From Octadecabacter sp. B2R22 (GTDB lineage Bacteria; Pseudomonadota; Alphaproteobacteria; Rhodobacterales; Rhodobacteraceae): DNA of 64,000 bases. The position numbers and the translations under genes were made by a program. Of the stretch, positions 46,374-55,325 are shown in pieces. The first letter of the stretch is position 1; every line of letters starts with the position of its first letter. The stretch spans positions 520,306-584,305 of the forward strand of contig NZ_JAHKQJ010000007.1 of assembly GCF_018861045.1 (NCBI RefSeq), written 5' to 3'. Under the pieces are notes generated by a model. The model saw only the letters and a list, made by a program, of their open reading frames with translations. It did not search any database and was not told the DNA's origin.

Positions 46374-47777
46374 TTGGAAATTCTGAATACGTTGATCTCG
46401 TCTTTTGGCAGCTTTGGCTGGACGCTTGTGTCGTTTGTGGTCGCTTTGTCGATCATTGTGGCGATCCACGAATATGGACACTACATCGTTGGCCGCTGGT
46501 CGGGCATCCACGCTGAGGTGTTTTCCATCGGGTTTGGCAAAGTGCTCTGGAGCCGGACGGACAAACGCGGAACCGTTTGGCAGATCGCGGCTTTGCCCTT
46601 TGGGGGCTATGTGAAATTCTTAGGCGACGCGAATGCGGCGTCCTTTGGCGGTGACACAGATGTCGAAGGTTCACTGGACGATGACAAACACGCGAAGAAT
46701 CTTTCGCCTGCGGCACAGGCCCATGTGAATACGCTCACGTCGCGCAACACTATGTTAGGCGCACCACTTTGGGGCCGTGCGGCGACAGTCGCCGCTGGCC
46801 CTATCTTCAATTTCATCCTGTCTTTCTTCGTGTTTTCGGGTCTTTTGTTGTTTCAAGGTCAACCAATTACGCCGCTGACCGTTTCCTCATTGCCAAGTTT
46901 CCCTGATAGCATCGAACAACAATTGCTGCCGGGGGATCAGGTGATCAGCGTTGAGGGCAACGCGTTGGATTACCCTGATGGTTTTGCAGCGGCGATTGCT
47001 GGTTTGCCGTCTCAGCCGTCACTTGCCTATGAGGTTGTACGCTACGGAGAGACGATGACAGTGCAGGGGCCACAGCCTCAGCCTGCATTTGTTCAATCAA
47101 TTACACCGCGTTCTGCCGCAGATGATGCGGGCCTGAAAATTGGCGACGTCATCGTCAGCATGAATGGCACGGCGGTGTATCAGTTTGCTGATATGATTAA
47201 CGAGGTAAACGCCACGGGCGCCAACCCGATCGAGCTGGAAGTCTGGCGCGACGGAGAGATGCGCATTGAAACCCTGACACCGCGTTTGCAGGCAATTCCG
47301 CAGCCGGACGGGTCAATGCTGGATGAGCCAAAACTAGGGATCGGCAATGGCGGTTTGTTCTTTGACCCTGCAACCAGCAGTGCCGGAATCTTGGAATCTG
47401 CTGGGCTGGCCGCAAAACAGGTTTGGTTCATTATCGTTCAGTCGTTGAACGGCTTGAAGCAGATGATCATCGGCAACATCAACACATGTAACCTAAGCGG
47501 GCCTGTCGGCATCGCTGAAACCGCAGGATCTATGGCCAGTCAGGGCGCTGTGAGCTTCATCAGCCTGATCGCGGTTCTATCCACGGCTGTTGGCCTGTTA
47601 AACCTGTTCCCAATTCCGGTTCTGGATGGGGGACACCTTGTGTTTCATGCCTACGAAGCGGTGACAGGTAAGATGCCAAGTGACAGCGCATTACGTATTT
47701 TTATGGCCATCGGCCTTGCGATGATCGGAACACTGATGCTGTTCGCAATTGGTAATGATCTGCTGTTTTGCCCGTAA
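46374..47777 (+). CDS. rseP: RIP metalloprotease RseP
   Basis: Site-2 intramembrane protease that cleaves anti-sigma factors and remnant signal peptides. The chosen TTG start at 46374 has AAGGG 8 bases upstream and lies 3 bases after the dxr stop; 467 aa. The zinc motif HEYGH is in the first helix (about residue 32), a PDZ domain lies near residues 225-310 and the third zinc ligand region is NLFPIPVLDGGHLV. Four transmembrane segments are predicted. Confidence 0.94.
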   Translation: MEILNTLISSFGSFGWTLVSFVVALSIIVAIHEYGHYIVGRWSGIHAEVFSIGFGKVLWSRTDKRGTVWQIAALPFGGYVKFLGDANAASFGGDTDVEGSLDDDKHAKNLSPAAQAHVNTLTSRNTMLGAPLWGRAATVAAGPIFNFILSFFVFSGLLLFQGQPITPLTVSSLPSFPDSIEQQLLPGDQVISVEGNALDYPDGFAAAIAGLPSQPSLAYEVVRYGETMTVQGPQPQPAFVQSITPRSAADDAGLKIGDVIVSMNGTAVYQFADMINEVNATGANPIELEVWRDGEMRIETLTPRLQAIPQPDGSMLDEPKLGIGNGGLFFDPATSSAGILESAGLAAKQVWFIIVQSLNGLKQMIIGNINTCNLSGPVGIAETAGSMASQGAVSFISLIAVLSTAVGLLNLFPIPVLDGGHLVFHAYEAVTGKMPSDSALRIFMAIGLAMIGTLMLFAIGNDLLFCP

Positions 47778-47865
47778 GTTTCCTTAACGCTGCCCAGAAG
47801 TTGCCACATTTGAATGCGATCGTTCTGCACAACACAAATACCTGTTAGTACCGAAGGGCGTAAAG

Positions 47866-47994
47866 ATGCAAACAATCACAGCTGGATATCAAGGCGTTAG
47901 CCTTTTGGTGAACCTGAACTGGGATCGTCTTATTTACATCGCTACTATTGCTGCCGCTTTGGGTGGCGGTGCTTGGCTTGGATCTTACCACTAG
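47866..47994 (+). CDS. 42-aa putative membrane microprotein
   Basis: A short frame MQTITAGYQGVSLLVNLNWD... with one hydrophobic stretch IYIATIAAALGGGAWLG and the end SYH. Good codon choice and a purine-rich leader GAAGGGCGTAAAG before the ATG suggest translation. It is free-standing between rseP and bamA and followed by a hairpin at 48040. No family is known to me. Confidence 0.55.
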   Translation: MQTITAGYQGVSLLVNLNWDRLIYIATIAAALGGGAWLGSYH

Positions 47995-48039
47995 AACGGT
48001 CCGCCAGTGCGGCACATACAACCGCCTAACGGCATGAAG

Positions 48040-48064
48040 ATGCGCGTCCCTCGGGGCGCGTTTG
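48040..48064 (+). terminator. possible terminator before bamA
   Basis: ATGCGCGTCCC / GGGGCGCGT imperfect stem followed by TTTGTTCGTTTT. It lies 45 bases after the 42-aa frame and 70 bases before bamA, so it may separate the rseP and bamA transcripts. Confidence 0.5.
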
Positions 48065-48132
48065 TTCGTTTTGACAAGCGTTGTTCAGGGGAGTAGACCA
48101 GTTGTAACTGGGACCCCATACGAGCAAAAAAA

Positions 48133-50445
48133 ATGAAAAACGCGCAGCAGGCTGTCATCGTAATTTCGGATCGTTTTCGGGTAGGGGCTTTTGCGCTCTT
48201 TTTACTCGTTTCGGGGATGATGGCGCTTGCCAGCCCTGTATTTGCTCAGAATTTCACGTTTTCTAACGTTTCCGTCGAGGGGAACCAGAGGATCGAAACG
48301 GGTACGATCCTGACGTATCTTGGGTTCGGACAAGGCGAAACTGTTACAGCTGGGGCGGTCAATGACGCAGCCCAAAGGATTCGTGGCACCGGCCTGTTTG
48401 AAAGCGTCGATGTCGTCCCACAAGGCAACACATTGGTTATTCGGGTTGTCGAATTCCCAACCGTTAACCGCATTACGTTTGAAGGCAACAGCCGCGTTCG
48501 TGACGCTGAGCTGTCCGCCGTTGTGACCAGCCAAGCCCGCCGTGTTTACAGCCCGTCCCAAGCCGAAGCTGACACGGCTGCGATTACCCAAGTCTATGCA
48601 GATCAAGGCCGCGTTAACGCGACAGTTGCCCCGCGTATTATTGAACGCTCTGACAACCGCGTCGATCTGGTGTTCGAAGTGTTTGAAGGTGGCTTGACCG
48701 AAGTTGAACGTATCAGCTTTGTTGGCAACCGTTCGTTCGGTGAAAACCGTTTGCGCCGCGTATTGGAAACCAAACAGGCCGGCATTCTGCGGGCCGTGAT
48801 TGGGCGCGATACATATATCGCTGACCGCGTGGCGTTCGACCAGCAGGTCCTAAGCGACTTTTACCTATCTCGCGGTTATGTGGACTTCCAAGTTCAGAAC
48901 GTTGACGTCTCCCTGACGCGCGAACGTGATGCCTACTTGATTACGTTCAACGTCCAAGAGGGCCAGAAGTTTGAATTTGGCAACGTAACGCTGACGTCCG
49001 AAATCGTAGGCGCGGACCCCGAGTTTTATGAACGTGCATTGCGCCTGCGCACCGGCGTAACCTATTCGCCAGAACTGATCGAACGCGACATTTCCCGTAT
49101 TGAACTTTTGGCACTGAATGAAGGTTTGAACTTTGTGCGTGTTGAGCCACGGATCACACGCAACGACCGCACCCTGACACTGGATGTCGAATTTGCCATG
49201 GTAAATGGCCCGCGTATCTTTGTTGAGCGGATCGATATTGAAGGCAACAATACAACCTTGGACCGCGTTGTGCGTTCTCGTTTTGATGTGGTTGAGGGCG
49301 ACCCGTTCAACCCGCGCCAAATTCGTGAATCTGCGGAACGAATTCGCGCTTTGGGATATTTCTCAACCGCGGCGGTGGACGCTCGTGAAGGGTCTAGCTC
49401 TGATCAGGTTGTCATTGATGTTGACGTTGAAGAAGCGCCAACAGGGTCGCTGTCCTTTGGCGGTAACTTCTCAACTGACAGTGGATTTAGCCTTTTGGCG
49501 AAATTTAACCAGCGCAATTTCCTTGGTCGTGGCCAAACGCTGAGCTTTGCATTGCAAGCGGGTGAGGACGATCAAACGCTGAGCTTCGGGTTCACGGAGC
49601 CGCGCCTGTTGGGGCGGGATTTGTTGTTTGGCCTGAACGCCAGCTACAATACAAGCGACAGTGACGACACAACGTTCGACACAACCACAGCACGTTTTCA
49701 GCCCCGGATCGGGTTCCCTGTTTCTGAAAACGGCCGTTTGAGCCTGTATTATTCCTATGAATACACCGACATCAAAAACGTAGACACAGATGCATCTGCC
49801 TATATCGTAGACGATGAGGGTTCTGTTGGGACACATGCGTTGGGGTATGCCTATAACTACGACACCCGCCGCACCGGTCTAAACCCGAATGCAGGTTTGT
49901 TGTTCGAGTTCGGTCAAAAATTCGGTGTTGGGGATGCGTCCTTTATCGAAACCACTGCTGAAATTACCGGACAAACACGTGTTTTGAACGAAGAGCTGAC
50001 CTTGCGCGCCACGTTGGAAGGCGGCCTTTTGAGCTATTCTGACGGCAACAGCCGCATCACAGACCGTTATTTCCTCGGCAGCAGCATTATGCGTGGCTTT
50101 GAAGTGGGCGGTATTGGCCCGCGTGACACCGCAACAGATGACGCCCTTGGCGGTAACGCATATGCTGTGTTGCGCCTCGAAGCTGAATTCCCGCTTGGAC
50201 TACCTGAAGAATACGGGATTTCCGGTGGTGTGTTCCTTGATTACGGGTCTGTTTGGGATACTGGCATTTCAGGTGCTGGATCTGGCATCGAGTATGATGA
50301 TTTCACACCGCGTACAATTGCGGGTGTCTCTATCTTCTGGGACACACCGATTGGCCCACTGCGGTTCAACTGGACCGAGCCGCTTGATGTGCAACCCAAC
50401 GATGTAACCAAGCAGTTTGACGTTACGATCTCGACCGAATTCTAA
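48133..50445 (+). CDS. bamA: outer membrane protein assembly factor BamA
   Basis: Central insertase for outer-membrane beta-barrel proteins. The 770-aa protein has a signal peptide (ALFLLVSGMMALASPVFAQ), five POTRA domains (about residues 38-430, for example FSNVSVEGNQRIETGTIL and VERIDIEGNNTTLDRVVR) and a C-terminal 16-strand barrel with the VRGF-like IMRGFEVGGIGPRD motif, ending in FDVTISTEF with terminal aromatic residue. Its stop overlaps the ompH-like gene by one base. Confidence 0.97.
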   Translation: MKNAQQAVIVISDRFRVGAFALFLLVSGMMALASPVFAQNFTFSNVSVEGNQRIETGTILTYLGFGQGETVTAGAVNDAAQRIRGTGLFESVDVVPQGNTLVIRVVEFPTVNRITFEGNSRVRDAELSAVVTSQARRVYSPSQAEADTAAITQVYADQGRVNATVAPRIIERSDNRVDLVFEVFEGGLTEVERISFVGNRSFGENRLRRVLETKQAGILRAVIGRDTYIADRVAFDQQVLSDFYLSRGYVDFQVQNVDVSLTRERDAYLITFNVQEGQKFEFGNVTLTSEIVGADPEFYERALRLRTGVTYSPELIERDISRIELLALNEGLNFVRVEPRITRNDRTLTLDVEFAMVNGPRIFVERIDIEGNNTTLDRVVRSRFDVVEGDPFNPRQIRESAERIRALGYFSTAAVDAREGSSSDQVVIDVDVEEAPTGSLSFGGNFSTDSGFSLLAKFNQRNFLGRGQTLSFALQAGEDDQTLSFGFTEPRLLGRDLLFGLNASYNTSDSDDTTFDTTTARFQPRIGFPVSENGRLSLYYSYEYTDIKNVDTDASAYIVDDEGSVGTHALGYAYNYDTRRTGLNPNAGLLFEFGQKFGVGDASFIETTAEITGQTRVLNEELTLRATLEGGLLSYSDGNSRITDRYFLGSSIMRGFEVGGIGPRDTATDDALGGNAYAVLRLEAEFPLGLPEEYGISGGVFLDYGSVWDTGISGAGSGIEYDDFTPRTIAGVSIFWDTPIGPLRFNWTEPLDVQPNDVTKQFDVTISTEF

Positions 50446-51095
50446 TGGGCGGTCTTGCGTCCAGACTGCTGGTCGCTTTGGCGATCGCCAGTGGCGCTGG
50501 CAGCGTCGGCGCACAACAGGTTAGTGATCCTTCGGTCTTTGAAGTGCCCTCGGCGCAGATTGCGCCGTCTTTGCTGACAGTTGATATCGAACGTCTGTTT
50601 TCCCAATCACAGTTCGGGCAGCGCATCGCGGAAACCTATACCCAAAGCCGTATTGAACTGAATGACGAGAACCGCCGCATTGCAGATGCTTTGCGGGCAG
50701 AAGAGCTTGACCTAACCGCGCGTCGCGCGGGTATGGATGCGGATGTGTTCCGCACAGAAGCCGAAGCCTTTGATGAGAAGGCGCAAGGTATCCGTCGCGC
50801 CCAAGATGCCAAGGAAACAGCCCTTCAAGAGTCGTTGGATGCCGGGCGGGCGCAGTTTCTTGAGGTGACCCAACCGATCTTGGGCCAGTTGATGGTCGAT
50901 CGGGGAGCATATGCGATTTTGGATCGTCGGTCGGTTTTGTTGTCTTTGGGCAGCATTGACGTAACGGACGATGCGATCGCGCGCATTGATGAGACCATTG
51001 GCGATGGGGCTGAAGCGGGGGCAACGCCGGAGGATGAGCCGGACGCAGAACCCGAAGAGACCCCAACACCAGAGGCCGAGGCTGGCGACAACTAA
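50445..51095 (+). CDS. OmpH/Skp-like periplasmic chaperone
   Basis: A 216-aa exported protein (signal ASRLLVALAIASGAGSVGAQ) with the Skp/OmpH core: VDIERLFSQSQFGQRIAETY, then long charged helices, and GAYAILDRRSVLLSLGSIDVTD. The C-terminal 35 residues are an acidic, proline-rich tail (ATPEDEPDAEPEETPTPEAE), which E. coli Skp lacks. It is coupled to bamA by one base. lpxD, which often follows, is absent here. Confidence 0.88.
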   Translation: MGGLASRLLVALAIASGAGSVGAQQVSDPSVFEVPSAQIAPSLLTVDIERLFSQSQFGQRIAETYTQSRIELNDENRRIADALRAEELDLTARRAGMDADVFRTEAEAFDEKAQGIRRAQDAKETALQESLDAGRAQFLEVTQPILGQLMVDRGAYAILDRRSVLLSLGSIDVTDDAIARIDETIGDGAEAGATPEDEPDAEPEETPTPEAEAGDN

Positions 51096-51192
51096 GCGCA
51101 CGCGCGGGCTTCGCGGCTTGCCCAGACGCGGCGAGCTTGCTAGGCAGATAAAACAATAACGTCCACGCCTTGTCTTTTGACCGGAGAGCTTC

Positions 51193-51654
51193 ATGTCTGA
51201 CGCCATCACAACCGCCGACATCCAATTGATCCAACGGATTATCCCACACCGTTATCCGTTCCTTTTGGTGGATAAGGTGATCGATATCGATGGCACATCA
51301 AGCGCGACGGGCATCAAGAACGTCACCATGAACGAACCGCATTTTCAGGGCCATTTTCCAGGCACGCCAATCATGCCGGGTGTGACGATTATCGAAGCGA
51401 TGGCGCAGACATCCGCTGTGATGGTCGGCGCGACCATGGGGCTGATGGACAAAGATATGTTGATCTATTTCATGGGTATCGATGGCTGCAAATTCCGTCG
51501 CAAGGTTGTTCCAGGTGACGTGCTGGAAATGAAGGTCGAAACCACGCGCGGTAAGCCCGGTGGTAAGGTTTGGAAATTCAAAGGCGTTGCAACGGTTGAA
51601 GGTGAACTCGCGGCCGAGGCCGAGTTCACGGCGATGATGGACCTGCAAGGCTAA
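51193..51654 (+). CDS. fabZ: 3-hydroxyacyl-ACP dehydratase FabZ
   Basis: Dehydrates 3-hydroxyacyl-ACP in fatty acid synthesis. The 153-aa hot-dog fold protein has the catalytic His in [13 protein letters not shown] and the Glu region in [27 protein letters not shown] precedes the start. Its product competes with LpxA for the same substrate, which explains its common position next to lpxA. Confidence 0.96.
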   Translation: MSDAITTADIQLIQRIIPHRYPFLLVDKVIDIDGTSSATGIKNVTMNEPHFQGHFPGTPIMPGVTIIEAMAQTSAVMVGATMGLMDKDMLIYFMGIDGCKFRRKVVPGDVLEMKVETTRGKPGGKVWKFKGVATVEGELAAEAEFTAMMDLQG

Positions 51655-51657
51655 GAT

Positions 51658-52437
51658 ATGGCCATTCATCCGTCAGCCATAATCGAGGACGGCGCACAAC
51701 TGGGCGCAGACGTAACTGTCGGGCCGTTTTGCATCGTCGGTCCCAAGGTTGTTCTTGGGGATCGGGTCGAGTTGAAATCCCATGTTGTTGTGACAGGGGA
51801 TACTAACATTGGCGCGGATACGGTGATCTTTCCGTTCTGCTGCATCGGTGAAATTCCGCAGGATGTGAAATTCAAAGGCGAAGCGGCAAAGCTTGTGATT
51901 GGTGAACGCAATCGCATCCGCGAACATGTAACCATGAATCCGGGCACTGAAGGCGGCGGTGGCATTACCAGCGTTGGTGATGACGGCTTTTTCCTTGCGG
52001 GGTGCCACGTGGCCCACGACGCAATGATTGGGAACCGCGTGATTATCGTGAACCAATCTGCTGTCGCAGGACATTGCGTGATTGAGGACGATGTCATCAT
52101 CGGCGGCCTTTGCGGCATCCATCAGTTTGTCCGCATCGGGCAGGGCGCGATCATTGGTGCGCTGTCCATGGTGACCAACGATGTGATCCCTCATGGCTTG
52201 GTCATGGGGCCACGCGGTGAGTTGGATGGCCTTAACCTTGTCGGGCTCAAGCGGCGCGGGGTGGAACGTAAAGACATCTCGGCCCTGCGGGTTGCGTTCC
52301 AAACGCTCAAAGACGGCGAAGGTTCGTTCATGGATCGTGCCAAACGGCTCGGTGATGAAGCGGACAGTAAATATGTGTCGCAGATGATGGATTTCATCAT
52401 GGCGGACACGGATCGCCATTTCCTGACGCCACGATGA
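51658..52437 (+). CDS. lpxA: UDP-N-acetylglucosamine acyltransferase LpxA
   Basis: First step of lipid A synthesis. The 259-aa trimeric beta-helix enzyme has hexapeptide repeats from IHPSAIIEDGAQLGADVTVG onward, the catalytic His in GCHVAHDAMIGN, and the C-terminal helical part starting near GLKRRGVERKDI. It overlaps lpxI by four bases. Confidence 0.96.
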   Translation: MAIHPSAIIEDGAQLGADVTVGPFCIVGPKVVLGDRVELKSHVVVTGDTNIGADTVIFPFCCIGEIPQDVKFKGEAAKLVIGERNRIREHVTMNPGTEGGGGITSVGDDGFFLAGCHVAHDAMIGNRVIIVNQSAVAGHCVIEDDVIIGGLCGIHQFVRIGQGAIIGALSMVTNDVIPHGLVMGPRGELDGLNLVGLKRRGVERKDISALRVAFQTLKDGEGSFMDRAKRLGDEADSKYVSQMMDFIMADTDRHFLTPR

Positions 52438-53345
52438 CGATTGCCCTGATCGCAGGCACGGGCGGGTTGCCGCCCCATTTGGCCGGCAGTCTGATGGTCC
52501 AAGGTCGCACGCCGATCATCTGTGAAATGCGCGGGTTTGTGTCCGAGATCGTGGGGGATTTCCCACGGGTCGGGTTTCGGATCGAAACCCTTGGAACATT
52601 CCTTAAGGCCCTGAAAGACTTGGGGGTCACCGAAGTTTGTATGGCCGGCGCGATGCAGCGTCCCGATGTTGACCCAGCCGCGATCGACCCTGCCACAGCG
52701 CCGCTTGTCCCGCGTCTGATGGCCGCTATGGCCAAGGGGGACGATGGCACCCTGCGCGAGATCATTTCGATTTTTGAGGAACACGGCTTTTCGATCCTCG
52801 GAGCACATGACGTCGCGCCGGACCTGTTGCCGATCAGGGGTCAGCACACCACGGCGTCCGTCCCTGATTTGACGGCGGACCTGACTGCGGCAGACGTTGC
52901 GCTGAAAGAAATGGGCCAAGCAGATCAAGGGCAGGCGATGCTATTGCGCGATGGTGCCGTGATCGCCCGTGAAGATGCGCGCGGCACAGAAGCCATGTTA
53001 CGTGATTTTTGTGAGCCACTGGAACAATACGGCGGATCGGGCGACCCCTTAGCGGATTTGGTTGAAGGCGCGGTGGATCTTGTAAGCGATGCGATTGACT
53101 GGATCACGGACAAACCCGAGGACATAGCGCCCAACGCCAAAGGGGCGATCTTGTTCAAGGCGCCCAAGCCAGACCAAATATTGAAAGCGGACATGCCTCT
53201 GATTGGGCCAGACACTGCGATGCAAGCCGCAGAGGCTGGCCTTGCGGGGATAGTCATTCCTCAGGGCCGTGTGATGGTTCTGGATTTGCCGCAGGTGGTG
53301 GCGATCCTGAATGCCCAAGGCATGTTTTTGCAGGTGGTGGCATGA
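52434..53345 (+). CDS. lpxI: UDP-2,3-diacylglucosamine pyrophosphatase LpxI
   Basis: Hydrolyses UDP-2,3-diacylglucosamine to lipid X in bacteria that lack LpxH. The 303-aa protein (former DUF1009) has the opening IALIAGTGGLPPHLAGSL, the mid block FSILGAHDVAPDLLP, and the C-terminal catalytic domain with KAPKPDQILKADMPLIGPDT (20 residues) and AGLAGIVIPQGRVMVLD. It overlaps lpxA and lpxB by four bases each. Use of LpxI rather than LpxH is typical of alphaproteobacteria. Confidence 0.95.
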   Translation: MTIALIAGTGGLPPHLAGSLMVQGRTPIICEMRGFVSEIVGDFPRVGFRIETLGTFLKALKDLGVTEVCMAGAMQRPDVDPAAIDPATAPLVPRLMAAMAKGDDGTLREIISIFEEHGFSILGAHDVAPDLLPIRGQHTTASVPDLTADLTAADVALKEMGQADQGQAMLLRDGAVIAREDARGTEAMLRDFCEPLEQYGGSGDPLADLVEGAVDLVSDAIDWITDKPEDIAPNAKGAILFKAPKPDQILKADMPLIGPDTAMQAAEAGLAGIVIPQGRVMVLDLPQVVAILNAQGMFLQVVA

Positions 53346-54496
53346 AGGTCTTTGTTATCGCAGGTGAGCCTTCGGGCGATAAACTGGGCGCGGCCCTGAT
53401 GGACGGCCTAAAAGAGCTGGTCCCTGATGTGACGTTTGAGGGCATAGGCGGTGCGTTGATGCAAAGCCATGGCTTAACCAGCCAGTTCCCGATGGAAGAG
53501 CTGTCCTTGATGGGCATCGCCGAAATTCTACCCAAATATCGCCATCTAAAACGTCGTATCCGCGAGACTGCGGATGCGATCCTCGCAGCGAACCCAGACG
53601 TTGTGATCACCATTGATAGCCCCGATTTCTGTTTGCGTGTAGCGCGGTTGGTCAAAGCGGCGTCTGAGATTCGCACGGTGCATTATGTGGCGCCGACGGT
53701 TTGGGCATGGCGGGCAGGGCGTGCGGCCAAGATGGCACGCCATATCGATCATGTGCTTGCGTTGTTCCCGTTTGAACCGCCCTACATGCAAGAGGCGGGC
53801 ATGGAGTGTGATTTTGTCGGCCATCCCGTCGCCGCCGAGGCGCCTGTGTCCCAGCAAGAACTGGATGCATTTGTGGCCAAGACGGGCGCAGAATTGGGGG
53901 CGAACACCATCGTTGTTCTGCCCGGGTCCCGCTGCTCTGAAATTGAACGGTTAAGCGAGACGTTTGCCGCCGCGATTGACGCGATGGACATATCCGACAA
54001 ACAGGCCATCATCCCAACGCTCCCCCATTTGCGAGAGACTGTGGCTCAGGTCTTTGAGCCGACGCTCAACCGCTGCAACGGCGTCTTGCTGGACGGAGAA
54101 GGCCTGTCACCAGAAGCCGCCGCGCGCGAACGTCTTGTGGCGATGGCCTATGCGGATGTGGCTTTGGCCGCCTCTGGCACGGTGTCGCTGGAACTCGCCG
54201 CTGCGGGCACGCCGATGGTGATTGCCTATGATATGAACTGGATGAGCCGCCAGATCATCAGCCGCATGTTGCTAACGGATACGGTGACCTTGGTGAATTT
54301 GGTCAGTGAAACCCGTGTTGTGCCCGAATTCATCGGCGCGGATTGTCAGCCCGACCCAATTGCGCAGGCCCTTAGCGAAACACTCGCGGACCCGTCTTCG
54401 CAACTGGCCGCCCTTGATCTTACGATGGAGCGATTGGGCCGTGGCGGCGAACGCCCCGGTCTTCGCGCGGCGCGCGCGGTGCTTGCGCGGATCTAG
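53342..54496 (+). CDS. lpxB: lipid-A-disaccharide synthase LpxB
   Basis: GT19 glycosyltransferase joining lipid X and UDP-2,3-diacylglucosamine into the lipid A disaccharide. The 384-aa protein has the opening MKVFVIAGEPSGDKLGAALM, the IDSPDFCLRVARL segment, APTVWAWRAGRAAKM, FVGHPVAAEAP and LPGSRCSEIERL. It closes the lpxA-lpxI-lpxB run. Confidence 0.96.
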   Translation: MKVFVIAGEPSGDKLGAALMDGLKELVPDVTFEGIGGALMQSHGLTSQFPMEELSLMGIAEILPKYRHLKRRIRETADAILAANPDVVITIDSPDFCLRVARLVKAASEIRTVHYVAPTVWAWRAGRAAKMARHIDHVLALFPFEPPYMQEAGMECDFVGHPVAAEAPVSQQELDAFVAKTGAELGANTIVVLPGSRCSEIERLSETFAAAIDAMDISDKQAIIPTLPHLRETVAQVFEPTLNRCNGVLLDGEGLSPEAAARERLVAMAYADVALAASGTVSLELAAAGTPMVIAYDMNWMSRQIISRMLLTDTVTLVNLVSETRVVPEFIGADCQPDPIAQALSETLADPSSQLAALDLTMERLGRGGERPGLRAARAVLARI

Positions 54497-54536
54497 CGTT
54501 TGGGCGAAGCTGCGTCAAAACCAAAGGACGTCGCAC

Positions 54537-55325
54537 ATGCCAGCCCCCAAGAACGCACTTAAAGCCGCTTTACTGAACGGGGATACGCAATGCGGTGTCT
54601 GGATGACCCTCGCGAATGGGGCTGTGGCCGAGATTGCGGGCAACGCAGGGTTTGCGTGGTGTTTGATTGACGGCGAACACGGCCCCAACACACTAAGCAC
54701 CATTCAAACGCAGCTGCAGGCGCTTGCTGGTACAGCGGCGCAAGCGGTTGTGCGTGTGCCTGCGGGAGAGGATTGGTTGCTCAAGCAAGTGCTGGACCTT
54801 GGTGCGCAAACGATTGTTGTGCCGATGGTGAACACTGCCGAACAAGCCGCCGAGGTCGCAGCATCCGTGCGGTATCCCGGCCAAGGCACACGCGGTCATG
54901 GCACACGCGGCATGGGCGCGGCGCTGGCGCGGGCGGCACGGTATGGCGCAATTGTTGATTATGTCGGGTCGGCCAATGACCAGATTTGCCTGTTCGTGCA
55001 GATCGAAAGCGCTGAGGCCGTTGAAAACGTGGATGCGATCGCAGCAGTGGACGGCGTTGACGGGCTGTTTGTTGGTCCAGCCGATCTAAGCGCGGATATG
55101 GGGTTTGTCGGGCAGCCCGATGCACCAGAGGTCGTGGCCGAGATCAACCATGTCTATGAACGTACACTGGCCGCAGGCAAGATCGCCGGAACGGTGGTGT
55201 TCGATCCTGCCGACATCTCGTCGCAAATTGAACGCGGTGTTCGGTTTCTCGGCGTGGGGTCAGATAGCCTTGTGTTGCAGGCGGGGTTGCAAAACCTCGC
55301 CGCTCATCTGCCAGAACAGTCCTAG
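54537..55325 (+). CDS. HpcH/HpaI family aldolase
   Basis: A 262-aa class II aldolase of the 2-oxo-acid family (4-hydroxy-2-oxoheptanedioate aldolase type), usually cleaving 2-keto-3-deoxy compounds to pyruvate plus an aldehyde with a divalent metal. Start at the ATG at 54537. Family motifs are CGVWMTLANGAVAEIAGNAG, DGEHGPN, the Arg in VVRVPAGEDWLLKQVLDLGAQTIVVPMV (cited in part: IVVPMVNTAEQA) and GLFVGPADLSADMG. It follows lpxB by 40 bases and is not obviously linked to it in function. Substrate unknown. Confidence 0.9.
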   Translation: MPAPKNALKAALLNGDTQCGVWMTLANGAVAEIAGNAGFAWCLIDGEHGPNTLSTIQTQLQALAGTAAQAVVRVPAGEDWLLKQVLDLGAQTIVVPMVNTAEQAAEVAASVRYPGQGTRGHGTRGMGAALARAARYGAIVDYVGSANDQICLFVQIESAEAVENVDAIAAVDGVDGLFVGPADLSADMGFVGQPDAPEVVAEINHVYERTLAAGKIAGTVVFDPADISSQIERGVRFLGVGSDSLVLQAGLQNLAAHLPEQS

